Assembly: GCF_004341035.1 (NCBI RefSeq)
Contig: NZ_SLXK01000044.1
Location: forward strand, 1-35,051
Direction: 5' to 3'
Length of the DNA stretch: 35,051 nucleotides
Source: Scopulibacillus darangshiensis
Lineage (GTDB): Bacteria > Bacillota > Bacilli > Bacillales > Sporolactobacillaceae
Under the pieces are notes generated by a model. It ran no database searches and had not been told where the DNA came from. It was given only the letters and a program-made list of their open reading frames with translations. This document shows positions 1 through 8,851 of this stretch, piece by piece (position 1 is the first letter of the stretch; each line of letters starts with the position of its first letter). A program made the translations under genes and the position numbers.

Positions 1-108
1 CGACTGTTTGTCAAGAGCGATTGCGGGTATTATCTCAAATCAAATGGTAGTTATTGTAACCCATGCAGGTTTTTCATAGAACTTTTGACACTACCATTCG
101 TGATTTAT

Positions 109-1191
109 TTAAATATTTAACGCTTGGCGCAGCATTTGATGAAAATGATAAACCCCATGTTCGGTCGGAGAGACAATGCCATGTTCAAAAGCGCGTGATT
201 TAAAACCGACTTGTTCCATTTCGACGAGTTCCACGTCTTCGATCCGCACTTGCTCAGCAAAATCCATAAGGATCTTTTGCTCTTTTGTCGGCTCATCACC
301 GATTAAATAAAAGGTGTAAATGCCTAACGTCGTTTCATGATCAACAGGGACCATTTGAATGGTGGAAATATTCCCAGGCCCCGGGTAAACGGTGACCATA
401 AAGTTCGGCCAAAGCCAATAAAACCGCCCTTCTTGCACCTCTGCGCTTTTCAAATCCAGATCAATTGTTCCGCTTCCCTTTTTATCCTTAATGGATGAGC
501 CCTGAATATTACAGCTTTCTCCATTGACAATATGGTATTTGCTTAAATCCAATGTTGCCGCAAAGCCAGGGTGGGCAATCGGACAATGATCACATTCCAG
601 GAAATTATCAATAAAAGCCTTCCAGTTTGACTTTATCGTCCGTGTTCTGACGTGGCTCTTTTTTAACTGATCCAAAAAAGTAAATCGTTTAAAGTCATCA
701 AAAAAGTCATGATAGGCGGATGCCAATGATGGGGCGCCAGGATCCAAATTAACAAAAACAAGTGTAGCCTCTGTTTCAACTCTGACGGCATGAAGGCAAA
801 AATCATTCGCGCAAAACCCTTCAACACCTTTAAAGTTTGGCGCTTTATTAAGGTTGCCGTTCAATTTAAACGTCCAGCCGTGATAGGAACATTGCAATAT
901 TTTTTTACTGCCCGCTTCCTTCTTTTCAATCTGTGTCCCTCTATGAGGGCAAACATTGTAAAAGGCCCGCAGCTTTCCGTCATCGCCCCTAATAACAATG
1001 ATGGGCTCACCTGCAACCTCACATGTTATAAAATCCCCGGGATAGGCGACTTGGCTTTCGTGTGCTACGTACTGCCATGATTGTGAAAAGATTTTTTCTT
1101 GTTCTTCCTGAAGGACACCTGAATCAGTATAAAACCGATAAGGGATCGTTTTTAACTGACCTGCATTGACATTTGAACCCTGAACACTCAT
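109..1191 (-). CDS. Rieske-type aromatic-ring-hydroxylating oxygenase alpha subunit (carnitine/choline/glycine betaine monooxygenase-like)
   Basis: Probable oxygenase component of a two-part Rieske monooxygenase acting on a quaternary ammonium compound. A [2Fe-2S] Rieske site is seen as C81-x-H83 and C101-x2-H104. The mononuclear iron site is N196-F-L-E-C-D-H202 with H207, and the likely third ligand is the Asp in the later IEDVELVE segment. The residue bridging the two centres is Glu (E199) instead of the usual Asp, as known for CntA/YeaW carnitine monooxygenases; the C-terminal EHGVYHFHQ segment also resembles that family. I chose the ATG at 1191 (360 aa) because AAAGGGG lies about 8 bases upstream; an in-frame GTG at 1230 would add 13 residues but has no good ribosome site. 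No ferredoxin reductase partner lies within the window, so it may be to the left or elsewhere. Family is secure; the substrate is not. Confidence 0.9.
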   Translation of the reverse strand: MSVQGSNVNAGQLKTIPYRFYTDSGVLQEEQEKIFSQSWQYVAHESQVAYPGDFITCEVAGEPIIVIRGDDGKLRAFYNVCPHRGTQIEKKEAGSKKILQCSYHGWTFKLNGNLNKAPNFKGVEGFCANDFCLHAVRVETEATLVFVNLDPGAPSLASAYHDFFDDFKRFTFLDQLKKSHVRTRTIKSNWKAFIDNFLECDHCPIAHPGFAATLDLSKYHIVNGESCNIQGSSIKDKKGSGTIDLDLKSAEVQEGRFYWLWPNFMVTVYPGPGNISTIQMVPVDHETTLGIYTFYLIGDEPTKEQKILMDFAEQVRIEDVELVEMEQVGFKSRAFEHGIVSPTEHGVYHFHQMLRQALNI

Positions 1192-1300
1192 TGTGAAATC
1201 CCCTTTCAAGGTGAAAATTGGTTGATTCACCCTTAAATAAGCAAGAAGTGTGCCAACTCACCATTTGGCAGACGGGACGGATTCTACACCTTTTTTGGCC

Positions 1301-1345
1301 AAAAAAATGAGTAAAACAGAACTCAGATCGAGTCGTGTTTTACTC
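1301..1345 (-). terminator. Rho-independent terminator of the uxaA-uxaB block
   Basis: Inverted repeat GAGTAAAAC (1309-1317) / GTTTTACTC (1337-1345), with an inner ACTC/GAGT pairing. Read on the minus strand it is followed by seven T (1301-1307). It sits just after the uxaB stop and separates uxaB from the Rieske gene. Confidence 0.8.
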
Positions 1346-1372
1346 GGGTAATCGAATATAACCAATTTTAAC

Positions 1373-2878
1373 TTACCTATCCTTAAACCTATTAATTATT
1401 TCCTTAAGATTATTGCATACTGCATTAGAAAGCCCAGTTATACGATTTAAATCTTTATCCCATAAAAGTTTATTACCGATAATTTTCTTAACCAATTGTT
1501 TAAGTGACATGTCTTTTGCCTCAAAACTTGACCACTGTTCGCAGAAGAAATCCAATGCCAGCTGATCATCTTTTACGATATATTCACTGCCATCAAAGCG
1601 CGTTCCTACATAATTATCTTCGGACTTTTGCACTTTATAATAGCGTATAAGACCTGCAAAAGCTGTTACAAGAGAAGCAGGAAGTTGTTCCTCCTTTGCA
1701 AAATAGGCAACTAATGTTGGAAGAAGACGAACCTTAAACTTGGAAATACTGTTTAATAAAATATCGGCAAGCTGATGTTGAACAAAAGGATTTATGAACC
1801 GCTCCAGCACACTTTCGGCATATTGCATCATGTCATGGCGATTATAGGGTAACGTTGGAAGAATATCTTCTTCGATTGTCTTTTGCAAAAATCCTTTAAA
1901 TTCAGAATCTGCCATAACCTGACCGACATGATCCAATCCATACAAGATGCCTAACGGCGCAATGATTGTATGTGAACCATTTAATATACGCACCTTCCTG
2001 ATTTGATAGGGGGTTAAATCCTCCACCCAATGCACATTTAAACCTGCTTTATTCAAAGGCAGCAGCCGATCTAACGATGGATCGGCTTCTATTGCCCAAA
2101 AATAATAGGGCTCTGTTGTATTTAATAATTGGTCAACATACCCCGATTCTGCGGTCCATTTTTCTGCTTCCATAACTGGATAGCCCGTTACGATTCGATC
2201 GACGAGAGAGTTAAGGAAAAGATTATCTTGTTCCAACCAGTTAATAAAAGCCGTCGACAGTTCCCAATCTTTACTGTGTTGAACGACGTATTGCTTTAGC
2301 TTATCACCATTTTCCTCCAATAACTCACAAGGCAGCATGATAAGGCCCTTGTCTGAATCCCCGTTAAAATGAAGATAGCGTTGATATAAAAAGATGGTGA
2401 GCCTTCCCGGAAAAGATGTCATCGGTACACCTTCTTCCAAAGGCATTTGCTGATAGCTAAGCCCCGCTTCTGTCGTATTTGAAACGACAAATTCCAAATC
2501 AGGACTTTTCGCTAACGCCAAAAACTCGCCCCATTCTGTGTAGGGATCGATTATCCTTGAAAAGACAGAAATAGTCTCTTTTTCATTTACTACTTTTTTA
2601 TTCTGCAATCCACGGATCAGCAGAGTGTATAAGCCATCTTGCTGCTTTAATTTTTCTATTTTTGTTTTCCCTTGTGGGCGTGGCTGGGTCACAGCGATGC
2701 TTCCGTTAAAATATCCCTTTTTATTGCATTCATGAATCATCCAATCAAAAAAGCCGCGAAGAAAATGTCCCTCCCCTATTTGCAAGACTTTAATAGGATA
2801 ATCTGCTATTGCTTGCTGATCTTCGGCTGGCAGATTATTTTTATTAAGACATTTCAAATGTTGCGGTTTTCTTTTCAT
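1373..2878 (-). CDS. uxaB: Tagaturonate reductase (altronate oxidoreductase)
   Basis: NAD-dependent reduction of D-tagaturonate to D-altronate in the cytoplasm, in the galacturonate branch of hexuronate catabolism. About 501 aa, the usual length for the long-chain mannitol dehydrogenase family. The N-terminal dinucleotide-binding segment IKVLQIGEGHFLRGFFDWMI and the downstream SNTTEAGLSY segment are typical of UxaB rather than of mannitol dehydrogenase or long-chain UxuB. I place the start at the ATG whose A is shared with the TGA of the preceding dehydrogenase (TGATG overlap), with GGAGG 9 bases upstream; GTG codons at 2884 and 2881 are alternatives. It is the last gene of the three-gene uxaA block and is followed by a clear terminator. 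A separate short-chain enzyme at 8852-9688 should carry out the parallel fructuronate step. Confidence 0.93.
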   Translation of the reverse strand: MKRKPQHLKCLNKNNLPAEDQQAIADYPIKVLQIGEGHFLRGFFDWMIHECNKKGYFNGSIAVTQPRPQGKTKIEKLKQQDGLYTLLIRGLQNKKVVNEKETISVFSRIIDPYTEWGEFLALAKSPDLEFVVSNTTEAGLSYQQMPLEEGVPMTSFPGRLTIFLYQRYLHFNGDSDKGLIMLPCELLEENGDKLKQYVVQHSKDWELSTAFINWLEQDNLFLNSLVDRIVTGYPVMEAEKWTAESGYVDQLLNTTEPYYFWAIEADPSLDRLLPLNKAGLNVHWVEDLTPYQIRKVRILNGSHTIIAPLGILYGLDHVGQVMADSEFKGFLQKTIEEDILPTLPYNRHDMMQYAESVLERFINPFVQHQLADILLNSISKFKVRLLPTLVAYFAKEEQLPASLVTAFAGLIRYYKVQKSEDNYVGTRFDGSEYIVKDDQLALDFFCEQWSSFEAKDMSLKQLVKKIIGNKLLWDKDLNRITGLSNAVCNNLKEIINRFKDR

Positions 2879-3903
2879 CACCACTTACCTCCCACATCTA
2901 CAACGGCTTTAATGACTTTCGTTTCGGGAAGCAGCCAGCCTTCAAATTGATCTATCATGTCATCAAAATGAGCCCGGTGTGTAATATAAGAAGCTATATT
3001 AACGCGAGCCTTTTTAAACAAATTCACCACATACTCGAAATCTTCCCGGGTCGCGTTGCGGCTCCCCATAAGGGTAAGTTCTTTACTATGGAAGTCCGGA
3101 TCATTAAATGAAATATCGGCCTTTGCCAAACCAACAAAGATTAATTTTCCGCCATGTGCTGGGTAGCGAAAGGCAGCTGTCATTGACTCAGGATTTCCAG
3201 TAGCATCAAATACAACAGTTGGCAGATCCCCATTAGTTATCTCTTCGAGTTGTTCTAGAGCGTTTTCTGAAGAATTGACGGCATAATCCACCCCTGCCCA
3301 TTCACGTGAAAATACTAATCTTTCATCATTTAAATCCATGGCGATGACTTTGGCACCCTGTTCCTTAGCAACGGCCATAACGCCCAAGCCGATTGGCCCC
3401 GCACCAATAACAAGTGCAAACTCCCCTTCCTGGATTGCAGCGCGCCTTACCGCGTGTGCTCCTATGCTCAAAGGCTCTATCATCGAAGATTGGTCGAGGG
3501 TAAGCCCTTCAGTTCTTACTAATTGATTATAAGGAACTGTGATCCATTCACTCATTCCGCCATCAATATGGACGCCTAGTACTTTCATATCCGTGCAGCA
3601 GTTCGATTTGCCATTTCTGCAAGCAATACAATTGCCGCAAGCCATATAAGGTATGATCGAGACTTGGTCGCCGGCATTTAAACCCAATACATTATCCGGC
3701 ATAGATTCAATATGACCGGCTAGTTCGTGACCGAGTACACGCGGGTAAGTGAAAAAGGGCTGATTCCCTCTATAGGCATGCATATCTGTTCCGCATATAC
3801 CAATACGGCGAATACGAATCAATGCTTGTCCTGTTTTTGGAACAGGCCGTTCAGCCGCAAACATTTTAAATTGGTTAGGCCGGGCGCATGTGATACTTTT
3901 CAT
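2878..3903 (-). CDS. Zinc-dependent alcohol dehydrogenase, L-galactonate/L-gulonate 5-dehydrogenase type (LgoD/YjjN-like)
   Basis: Medium-chain dehydrogenase, 341 aa. Catalytic zinc residues are C37 (GICGTDMH), H59 and E60 (GHE). The structural zinc uses C89, C92, C95 and C103. The Rossmann motif GAGPIG is at about 167-172, with an acidic residue (D190) after strand beta-2 that suggests NAD. It lies between uxaA and uxaB, touching uxaB through a stop/start overlap and 18 bases after uxaA. From known pathways, a dehydrogenase in this position would oxidise L-galactonate to D-tagaturonate, the UxaB substrate, or L-gulonate to D-fructuronate. The family is certain and the substrate is inferred from position. 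A second, related dehydrogenase lies at 11413-12432 in the other block, so the two probably have different substrates. Confidence 0.85.
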   Translation of the reverse strand: MKSITCARPNQFKMFAAERPVPKTGQALIRIRRIGICGTDMHAYRGNQPFFTYPRVLGHELAGHIESMPDNVLGLNAGDQVSIIPYMACGNCIACRNGKSNCCTDMKVLGVHIDGGMSEWITVPYNQLVRTEGLTLDQSSMIEPLSIGAHAVRRAAIQEGEFALVIGAGPIGLGVMAVAKEQGAKVIAMDLNDERLVFSREWAGVDYAVNSSENALEQLEEITNGDLPTVVFDATGNPESMTAAFRYPAHGGKLIFVGLAKADISFNDPDFHSKELTLMGSRNATREDFEYVVNLFKKARVNIASYITHRAHFDDMIDQFEGWLLPETKVIKAVVDVGGKW

Positions 3904-3921
3904 TGGCTAACACTCCCTTTG

Positions 3922-5427
3922 CTAAAGAATGACTCCTTCTTTAAAAATGCTAATTTCTCTAAAGCCAAACCGCTCATTATTAGTTTTCTTTTCGCCTGAA
4001 GCGAGGTCAAGAATATATCGGAAAAAGTCGTGCTTTAATTCAGCTATATCTTTGCCCTCTAGCAACTGCCCGGCATTATAATCAATCCAATGCTTTTTCC
4101 GGTCAGCTAAATCTGAATTTGTCGCGATTTTCACAGTAGGTACTGGACCGCCAAATGGCGTTCCTCTCCCTGTTGTAAATAAAACGATATTGGCGCCAGC
4201 AGCAGCTAAGGCTGTAACAGAGACAAGATCGTTTCCGGGAGCATTTACTAAATTCAGCCCAGGCTTCACTGCTCTCTCACCGTACGGTCTGACGTCAACT
4301 ACATTTGCGTGTCCGCCTTTTTGCGTACAGCCAAGAGACTTTTCCTCAAGGGTGCTGATGCCGCCATCTTTGTTGCCAGGTGAAGGATTTTCATAAACTT
4401 CTTGACCGTGGCGGATAAAATATTCTTTAAAGTTATTAATTAAATGGACGATTTTATGAAACGTTTCTTCGTCGTTTGCCCGATTCATTAAAATGGTTTC
4501 CGCTCCAAACATTTCTGGAACTTCTGTTAAAATCGTTGTACCGCCCTCTTCGACAACGAGATCAGATAGCGCCCCGACCAATGGGTTGGCTGTAATCCCG
4601 GAAAACCCGTCTGATCCGCCGCATTTCAATCCAATTTTCAATTTCGACACGCTGATCGGTTGACGTTCAAATTGTTCAGCATACTCTACTAACTCTTCGA
4701 TTAACCCCAAACCAATGTCTAATTCATTATCGACATCTTGAGCTTTCAAGAATTTAATTCGGTTTGGAGGATAATCCCCTATAACCTTTTTAAAGGCATC
4801 AATCTGGTTATTTTCACATCCCAATCCGACAACCAGCACGCCCGCCGCGTTAGGGTGCTGGACCAATGCTGCTAGTAATTTTTGCGTATGCGACAGGTCA
4901 TCGCCTAATTGCGAGCAGCCATATGGATGGGGAAAATGGTGAATTCCGTCAAATTTCCGGTCTTTGAACGTTTCATTCCCCATTTTTGCCAGGACTTCAC
5001 ATGTTTTATTAATACAGCCAACCGTATTAATAATCCAAATGTCATTGCGGATTCCCGCTTCCCCGTTTTCGCGCAGATACCCCTGGAAAGTGTGTTTTGA
5101 TTCGCTTTCGGCATGATACTCGCGGCCGGGTTGATACGTATAATCCAATATCCCTTTCAAACCGGATTTTAGATTATGAGTATGAACCCAAGCGCCTTCA
5201 GAAATATTTTCTTTTGCTTTGCCGATCGAATAGCCAAATTTGGTAACATCCTCGCCTTCCATTACAGGACGCACGGAAACTTTATGACCCTTTGGAATAT
5301 CTTCAAGAACATTGATCTCGATCATCTGATTATTTATAGCTTGCATCCGGATATTTTCTCCTTTTTGAATGTCACCCAAAGCAATAGCAACATCATCGTT
5401 CACATGTAATTGAATCACTTTACTCAT
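3922..5427 (-). CDS. uxaA: Altronate dehydratase
   Basis: Dehydrates D-altronate to 2-keto-3-deoxy-D-gluconate (KDG), the point where the two hexuronate branches meet. 501 aa, close to the E. coli enzyme. It has an N-terminal SAF-type domain (about residues 1-70) followed by the large UxaA/GarD catalytic domain. Family segments include LKCGGSDGFSGITANPLVG and TEVPEMFGAE, with conserved cysteines expected to bind the iron cofactor. The ATG at 5427 has AGGAGGAAG just upstream. It is the first gene of the uxaA/dehydrogenase/uxaB block and faces the AraC-type regulator across a 125-base divergent spacer, so that regulator is the likely activator. Confidence 0.95.
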   Translation of the reverse strand: MSKVIQLHVNDDVAIALGDIQKGENIRMQAINNQMIEINVLEDIPKGHKVSVRPVMEGEDVTKFGYSIGKAKENISEGAWVHTHNLKSGLKGILDYTYQPGREYHAESESKHTFQGYLRENGEAGIRNDIWIINTVGCINKTCEVLAKMGNETFKDRKFDGIHHFPHPYGCSQLGDDLSHTQKLLAALVQHPNAAGVLVVGLGCENNQIDAFKKVIGDYPPNRIKFLKAQDVDNELDIGLGLIEELVEYAEQFERQPISVSKLKIGLKCGGSDGFSGITANPLVGALSDLVVEEGGTTILTEVPEMFGAETILMNRANDEETFHKIVHLINNFKEYFIRHGQEVYENPSPGNKDGGISTLEEKSLGCTQKGGHANVVDVRPYGERAVKPGLNLVNAPGNDLVSVTALAAAGANIVLFTTGRGTPFGGPVPTVKIATNSDLADRKKHWIDYNAGQLLEGKDIAELKHDFFRYILDLASGEKKTNNERFGFREISIFKEGVIL

Positions 5428-5552
5428 ATGCTTCCTCCTCGCCTTTTTTTCTTATTTTCTTTATTTTATCATTGGAAATTGGTCTATAAATCACGTCTTT
5501 TGCCCTCTTTATACCATATTTTGATGTAAAATAGAGACAGGAGGTAACGAGG

Positions 5553-6422
5553 ATGAAAACATTTCAAAAGACGAAACGGCATGATTCGCTGTTCCCTTTT
5601 TCTTTTATCTATCAAGATACCAAGAGCCCTCAGAAGGAATTATCTGATCATATGCATGATGATTATGAAATCGTTTATGTTTACAGCGGCAAAGGCAGTT
5701 TTTTTATTGGGGATGTTTTTTATGACATGCAGCCGGGCGATGTCTTTTTGATACCGAACAATACCATTCATCGTGCGATACCTGACAAGGATGATCCGGT
5801 TACATCTACGATTATCTTTTTTTCGCCTACATTGATTTATAATGTCTTGCTTGATGATTCATTTTCATATCAAAATCTGTTTGAAATGACAAAAAAACGA
5901 GGCAGGTATAAAATCCCTATTCAAAAAGAAAATCAAAAAGTGATGGAGAACCACCTTCAAAGGATTAACAATGAAATCACTCAAAAAAGACTTGGATCAA
6001 GACATGCCTCTTTATTAATCGTCCATCAGATCATCCTTGATTTGTATCGCATCCGTGCAGAAAACGAGCATGATATAAAGGAAAAGGCTTATGGATTAGA
6101 TTGGATTAAGGATATTTTAGAGTACATTAATAAAAACCTTAGTAAAAAATTAACTTTAACAGAGCTTGCCAATAAATGCTTAGTCAGCCCATCATATTTT
6201 AGCAGAACATTTAAAGAGGAAACGGGGATAGGGTTAATTAATTATTTAAATACCAAAAGAATCATCAAAGCAAAAGAACTTCTATTAGAAACGAATGATA
6301 GTGTCGCGCATATCGGTGAAATGTGCGGGTTTGAGAGCATGACCCATTTTCACCGCATCTTTAAAAAGTATATGGATACAACACCAGCGAACTATAGAAA
6401 AAGAACAAAAATAAGGATATAG
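5553..6422 (+). CDS. AraC-family transcriptional regulator
   Basis: 289 aa with two domains. The N-terminal cupin sensor (about 1-150) carries the HMHDDYEIVYVYSG and MQPGDVFLIPNNTIHR segments. The C-terminal double helix-turn-helix DNA-binding domain (about 185-285) carries LTLTELANKCLVSPSYFSRTF and IGEMCGFESMTHFHRIFKK. AGGAGGT lies ahead of the ATG. It is transcribed away from uxaA, the usual arrangement for an activator of the divergent operon; the ligand is presumably an acid sugar of that pathway (inference). Its 3' end overlaps the hairpin that ends exuT coming from the other side. Confidence 0.92.
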   Translation: MKTFQKTKRHDSLFPFSFIYQDTKSPQKELSDHMHDDYEIVYVYSGKGSFFIGDVFYDMQPGDVFLIPNNTIHRAIPDKDDPVTSTIIFFSPTLIYNVLLDDSFSYQNLFEMTKKRGRYKIPIQKENQKVMENHLQRINNEITQKRLGSRHASLLIVHQIILDLYRIRAENEHDIKEKAYGLDWIKDILEYINKNLSKKLTLTELANKCLVSPSYFSRTFKEETGIGLINYLNTKRIIKAKELLLETNDSVAHIGEMCGFESMTHFHRIFKKYMDTTPANYRKRTKIRI

Positions 6423-6450
6423 CTATCTTTCAATAAGACAGCTATATCCT
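6414..6450 (-). terminator. Terminator between convergent araC-type gene and exuT
   Basis: Perfect 11-bp inverted repeat AGGATATAGCT (6414-6424) / AGCTATATCCT (6440-6450), with an inner TCTT/AAGA extension. On the minus strand the stem is followed by TTATTTTTG, so it suits exuT; the plus-strand side is less T-rich. The left arm lies within the last codons of the AraC-type gene. Confidence 0.75.
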
Positions 6451-6470
6451 CTGCTTGTTAAGACTTTACA

Positions 6471-7733
6471 TTAAACGCTTTGCTTATCAGCCAAACCATT
6501 AGAAGGCTTGATGATCGGCCGGACAAAACGGATGACGGCAAGTGAAGCAAATATCGCTAACCCTCCTGCGAGTAAAAACGCAGAGGTAAATGTTCCAGAC
6601 TGGTCAACTAAATATCCCGTTAACGCTGGTCCGATGATACCTGCCGTATTTGCTAAAAAGTGCATAAATCCGCCAACAGACCCTACTTTACTTTGATCGA
6701 CAACATCCTGAATGATTGCCCAGTAAATCGCACCTGTTAAATATAAAAAGAAAACCGATAATGCGACGAGCGTAACAGCGCTTACAGTTGTTGTAACTAG
6801 CCCCGCTAAACCAATACACACCGCGGAGGCAAACAAGCAAGAGACGAGAATGACTTTCCTTGAGAAAAGCACACCTTTATTCGCACATTTCTTGAGTACA
6901 TAATCTGAGACGAATCCCCCTGCTGCTAAGCCAATAAAGCCAAGTATCCAAGGAATTACAGTAATAATACTCATTGCTTTCACACTGACGCCGCGCGCAT
7001 CAACGAGATAACTTGGGAACCAAGTTAAGAAAAAGAATAGGATATAATTGTAAGAAAAAAAGGCAAATGCGGTAAACAATACCGTCTTTTGTTTTAAATA
7101 AAATGATAAAGGCAACTTTACTTGCGGTTGGGTCTTAGCTTCAACAACAGCATCTTTTTCCGGATTTTTCGCCGGCTTATCTTTTACAAATAACCACCAA
7201 CAAACGGACCAAATTAAACCAATGACCATTATCATAATAAAGGAAATTTTCCAGCTATAAGCGATTGCAATAAAACCGACGATCGGTCCGGATATTGCTC
7301 CGCCAAGCGGCGTTCCGCTATTCGTTAAGCCAACGACAGATGCACGCTGATCCGTTGGGAACCAATTATTAACCATTTTACTGATCGTGGCTGACAGCGG
7401 ACCTTCGCCCATGCCAAACACGATACGAATCACTATTAAACTAACAAATCCAACGGCTAAGGCAATCGCCCCGCTGAAAAGAGACCAGACGATCATCGCC
7501 ACAAATAACGTTAATTTGGCGCCAAATTTATCTGATGCCACCCCGCCTATAAAATTAAAAATCGCATAACCTATAGAGAAACTGCTGAAGACAAGCCCCA
7601 TTTGGGTGGCGGTCAATGTTAAATCATGCTGGATAAAAGGCGCGCCAATTGAAAGGGCAGAACGGTCTAGATAGTTAATCACACCTGCTAAAAATAACAT
7701 AATAATAACCGGCAGTTTAGCCTTCGCAAACAT
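6471..7733 (-). CDS. exuT: Hexuronate/aldonate MFS transporter (ExuT-like)
   Basis: 420-aa integral membrane protein of the major facilitator superfamily, anion:cation symporter type, with about 12 hydrophobic segments. It starts with a short cytoplasmic tail (MFAKAKLPVIIMLFLAGVINYLDRSALS), and the NYLDRS segment is typical of ExuT/GudP-type carriers. It should import glucuronate, galacturonate or a related acid sugar by proton symport. The start is supported by AAAGGGGGA 7 bases upstream. It is the last gene of the kdgK-exuR block but is separated from exuR by a strong terminator and has its own LacI-type operator, so it is probably transcribed and repressed separately. Exact substrate is inferred from context. 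Confidence 0.88.
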   Translation of the reverse strand: MFAKAKLPVIIMLFLAGVINYLDRSALSIGAPFIQHDLTLTATQMGLVFSSFSIGYAIFNFIGGVASDKFGAKLTLFVAMIVWSLFSGAIALAVGFVSLIVIRIVFGMGEGPLSATISKMVNNWFPTDQRASVVGLTNSGTPLGGAISGPIVGFIAIAYSWKISFIMIMVIGLIWSVCWWLFVKDKPAKNPEKDAVVEAKTQPQVKLPLSFYLKQKTVLFTAFAFFSYNYILFFFLTWFPSYLVDARGVSVKAMSIITVIPWILGFIGLAAGGFVSDYVLKKCANKGVLFSRKVILVSCLFASAVCIGLAGLVTTTVSAVTLVALSVFFLYLTGAIYWAIIQDVVDQSKVGSVGGFMHFLANTAGIIGPALTGYLVDQSGTFTSAFLLAGGLAIFASLAVIRFVRPIIKPSNGLADKQSV

Positions 7734-7756
7734 GGTAATTCCCCCTTTTCTTTTGG

Positions 7757-7768
7757 TAAAACGGTTTA
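7757..7768 (-). promoter_or_regulatory. LacI-family operator upstream of exuT
   Basis: On the minus strand this reads TAAACCGTTTTA, a near-palindrome with a central CG. It matches 11 of 12 positions of the two operators in front of kdgK (TAAACCGATTTA) and lies 24 bases before the exuT start. It is the likely binding site of the neighbouring LacI-type regulator. Confidence 0.6.
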
Positions 7769-7776
7769 GTTTTGGC

Positions 7777-7805
7777 TTAAAAAAGGGAATCCTCCCTTTT
7801 TTTAA
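7777..7805 (-). terminator. Terminator after exuR, in the exuR-exuT gap
   Basis: Inverted repeat TTAAAAAAGGGA (7777-7788), loop ATCC, then TCCCTTTTTTTAA (7793-7805). The stem includes A/T tracts on both sides, so it can act in both directions. It lies immediately after the exuR stop. Confidence 0.8.
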
Positions 7806-7807
7806 GT

Positions 7808-8818
7808 CTATAGACTGGAACTTCTAACAATGAGGGAAGGCGTAAACCGCTCTACGATTGGAAGCTGCTCCTCCCCTTCCTCTTTTTTCATTTGGTCAAG
7901 CAACCCCTTGGCAGCCCGCTCCGCCATTTCATTAGTCGGCTGAGCAATCGTCGTGATCGGCGGGGTGAAAAAGCTGGCAAATGTCACATCATCGATGCCA
8001 ATAACAGCAACATCTTCAGGTATCTGTTTGCCCGTTTCCTTCATAAATTTAAGAACCTCAATTAGCGCGATATCATTCCCCGCCAAAATCGCCCGAGGCG
8101 GCATGTCGAGCTGAAATAATTCAGTGAGCGCCTTGGACATCTGATCGGCATCCGCTGTTTTAATATAAGCCTCATCAACTTCAATACCGTGGGAATTTAG
8201 TGCCTTCCTATAGCCCTCAATCCTCTCAACACGGGGAGTGATATGCCTGATAATCGATGTCGTCACAATTGCAATCCGGTTATAGCCGTTTTCGATAAAC
8301 TGGTCAACCGCCATTTGCGATGCTAAATGGTTGTCCAACAAAACCGTTTCGATTTCTAACTCCTCAATGATCCTGTCCATGAAGACAATCGGAAAGTGAT
8401 CACGCTTCATTTGTTCATATAAATCGATGTTTCCTCCGGTTGGAAAGATAATAATGCCGTCGACTTGTTTGGCCCGCAGCATCTCAATATATTTCCTCTC
8501 TTTTTGCGGCTCGTCATCAGCGTTGCAAACAATGATTTGAAAATCATGTTTATGAAATATATCTTCAATAGCACGTGTGAAATGAGTGGAGAACGTATGC
8601 AAAATGTTTGCCACAACAACGCCTATTGTAAAAGTCGATTTCTGCTTTAAACTTCTGGCCACAAAATTGGGCTGGTAGTTTAATTCCCCAATTGTTGCTT
8701 CAATTTTCCTTTTCGTCCGTTCGCTCATGTAGTCATACCGTTTGTTCAAAAATTGAGATACTGTACTTTTTGACACATTGGCGTGCCTTGCAACATCAGA
8801 TATGGTGATCTTTTTCAT
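7808..8818 (-). CDS. exuR: LacI-family transcriptional repressor of hexuronate genes
   Basis: 336 aa, the normal LacI/GalR length. The N-terminal helix-turn-helix is ITISDVARHANVSKSTVSQF (residues 4-23), followed by a hinge and a periplasmic-binding-protein-like effector domain (about 60-330). It is the sixth gene of the kdgK operon, 33 bases after uxuB, and is followed by a terminator and exuT. Its expected sites are the CG-centred palindromes before kdgK and exuT, so it would repress its own operon. B. subtilis has a LacI-type ExuR in an equivalent cluster. The inducer, probably a hexuronate or its keto form, is inferred. Confidence 0.9.
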   Translation of the reverse strand: MKKITISDVARHANVSKSTVSQFLNKRYDYMSERTKRKIEATIGELNYQPNFVARSLKQKSTFTIGVVVANILHTFSTHFTRAIEDIFHKHDFQIIVCNADDEPQKERKYIEMLRAKQVDGIIIFPTGGNIDLYEQMKRDHFPIVFMDRIIEELEIETVLLDNHLASQMAVDQFIENGYNRIAIVTTSIIRHITPRVERIEGYRKALNSHGIEVDEAYIKTADADQMSKALTELFQLDMPPRAILAGNDIALIEVLKFMKETGKQIPEDVAVIGIDDVTFASFFTPPITTIAQPTNEMAERAAKGLLDQMKKEEGEEQLPIVERFTPSLIVRSSSL

Positions 8819-8851
8819 TTAGACATTCCCATCTTTACAAGGTGTTTGTTC

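Noticed and set aside
44-97. Inverted repeat ATGGTAG/CTACCAT after the Rieske gene
   Set aside because: Only seven pairs with a 40-base loop and no T tract; too weak to call a terminator or attachment site.
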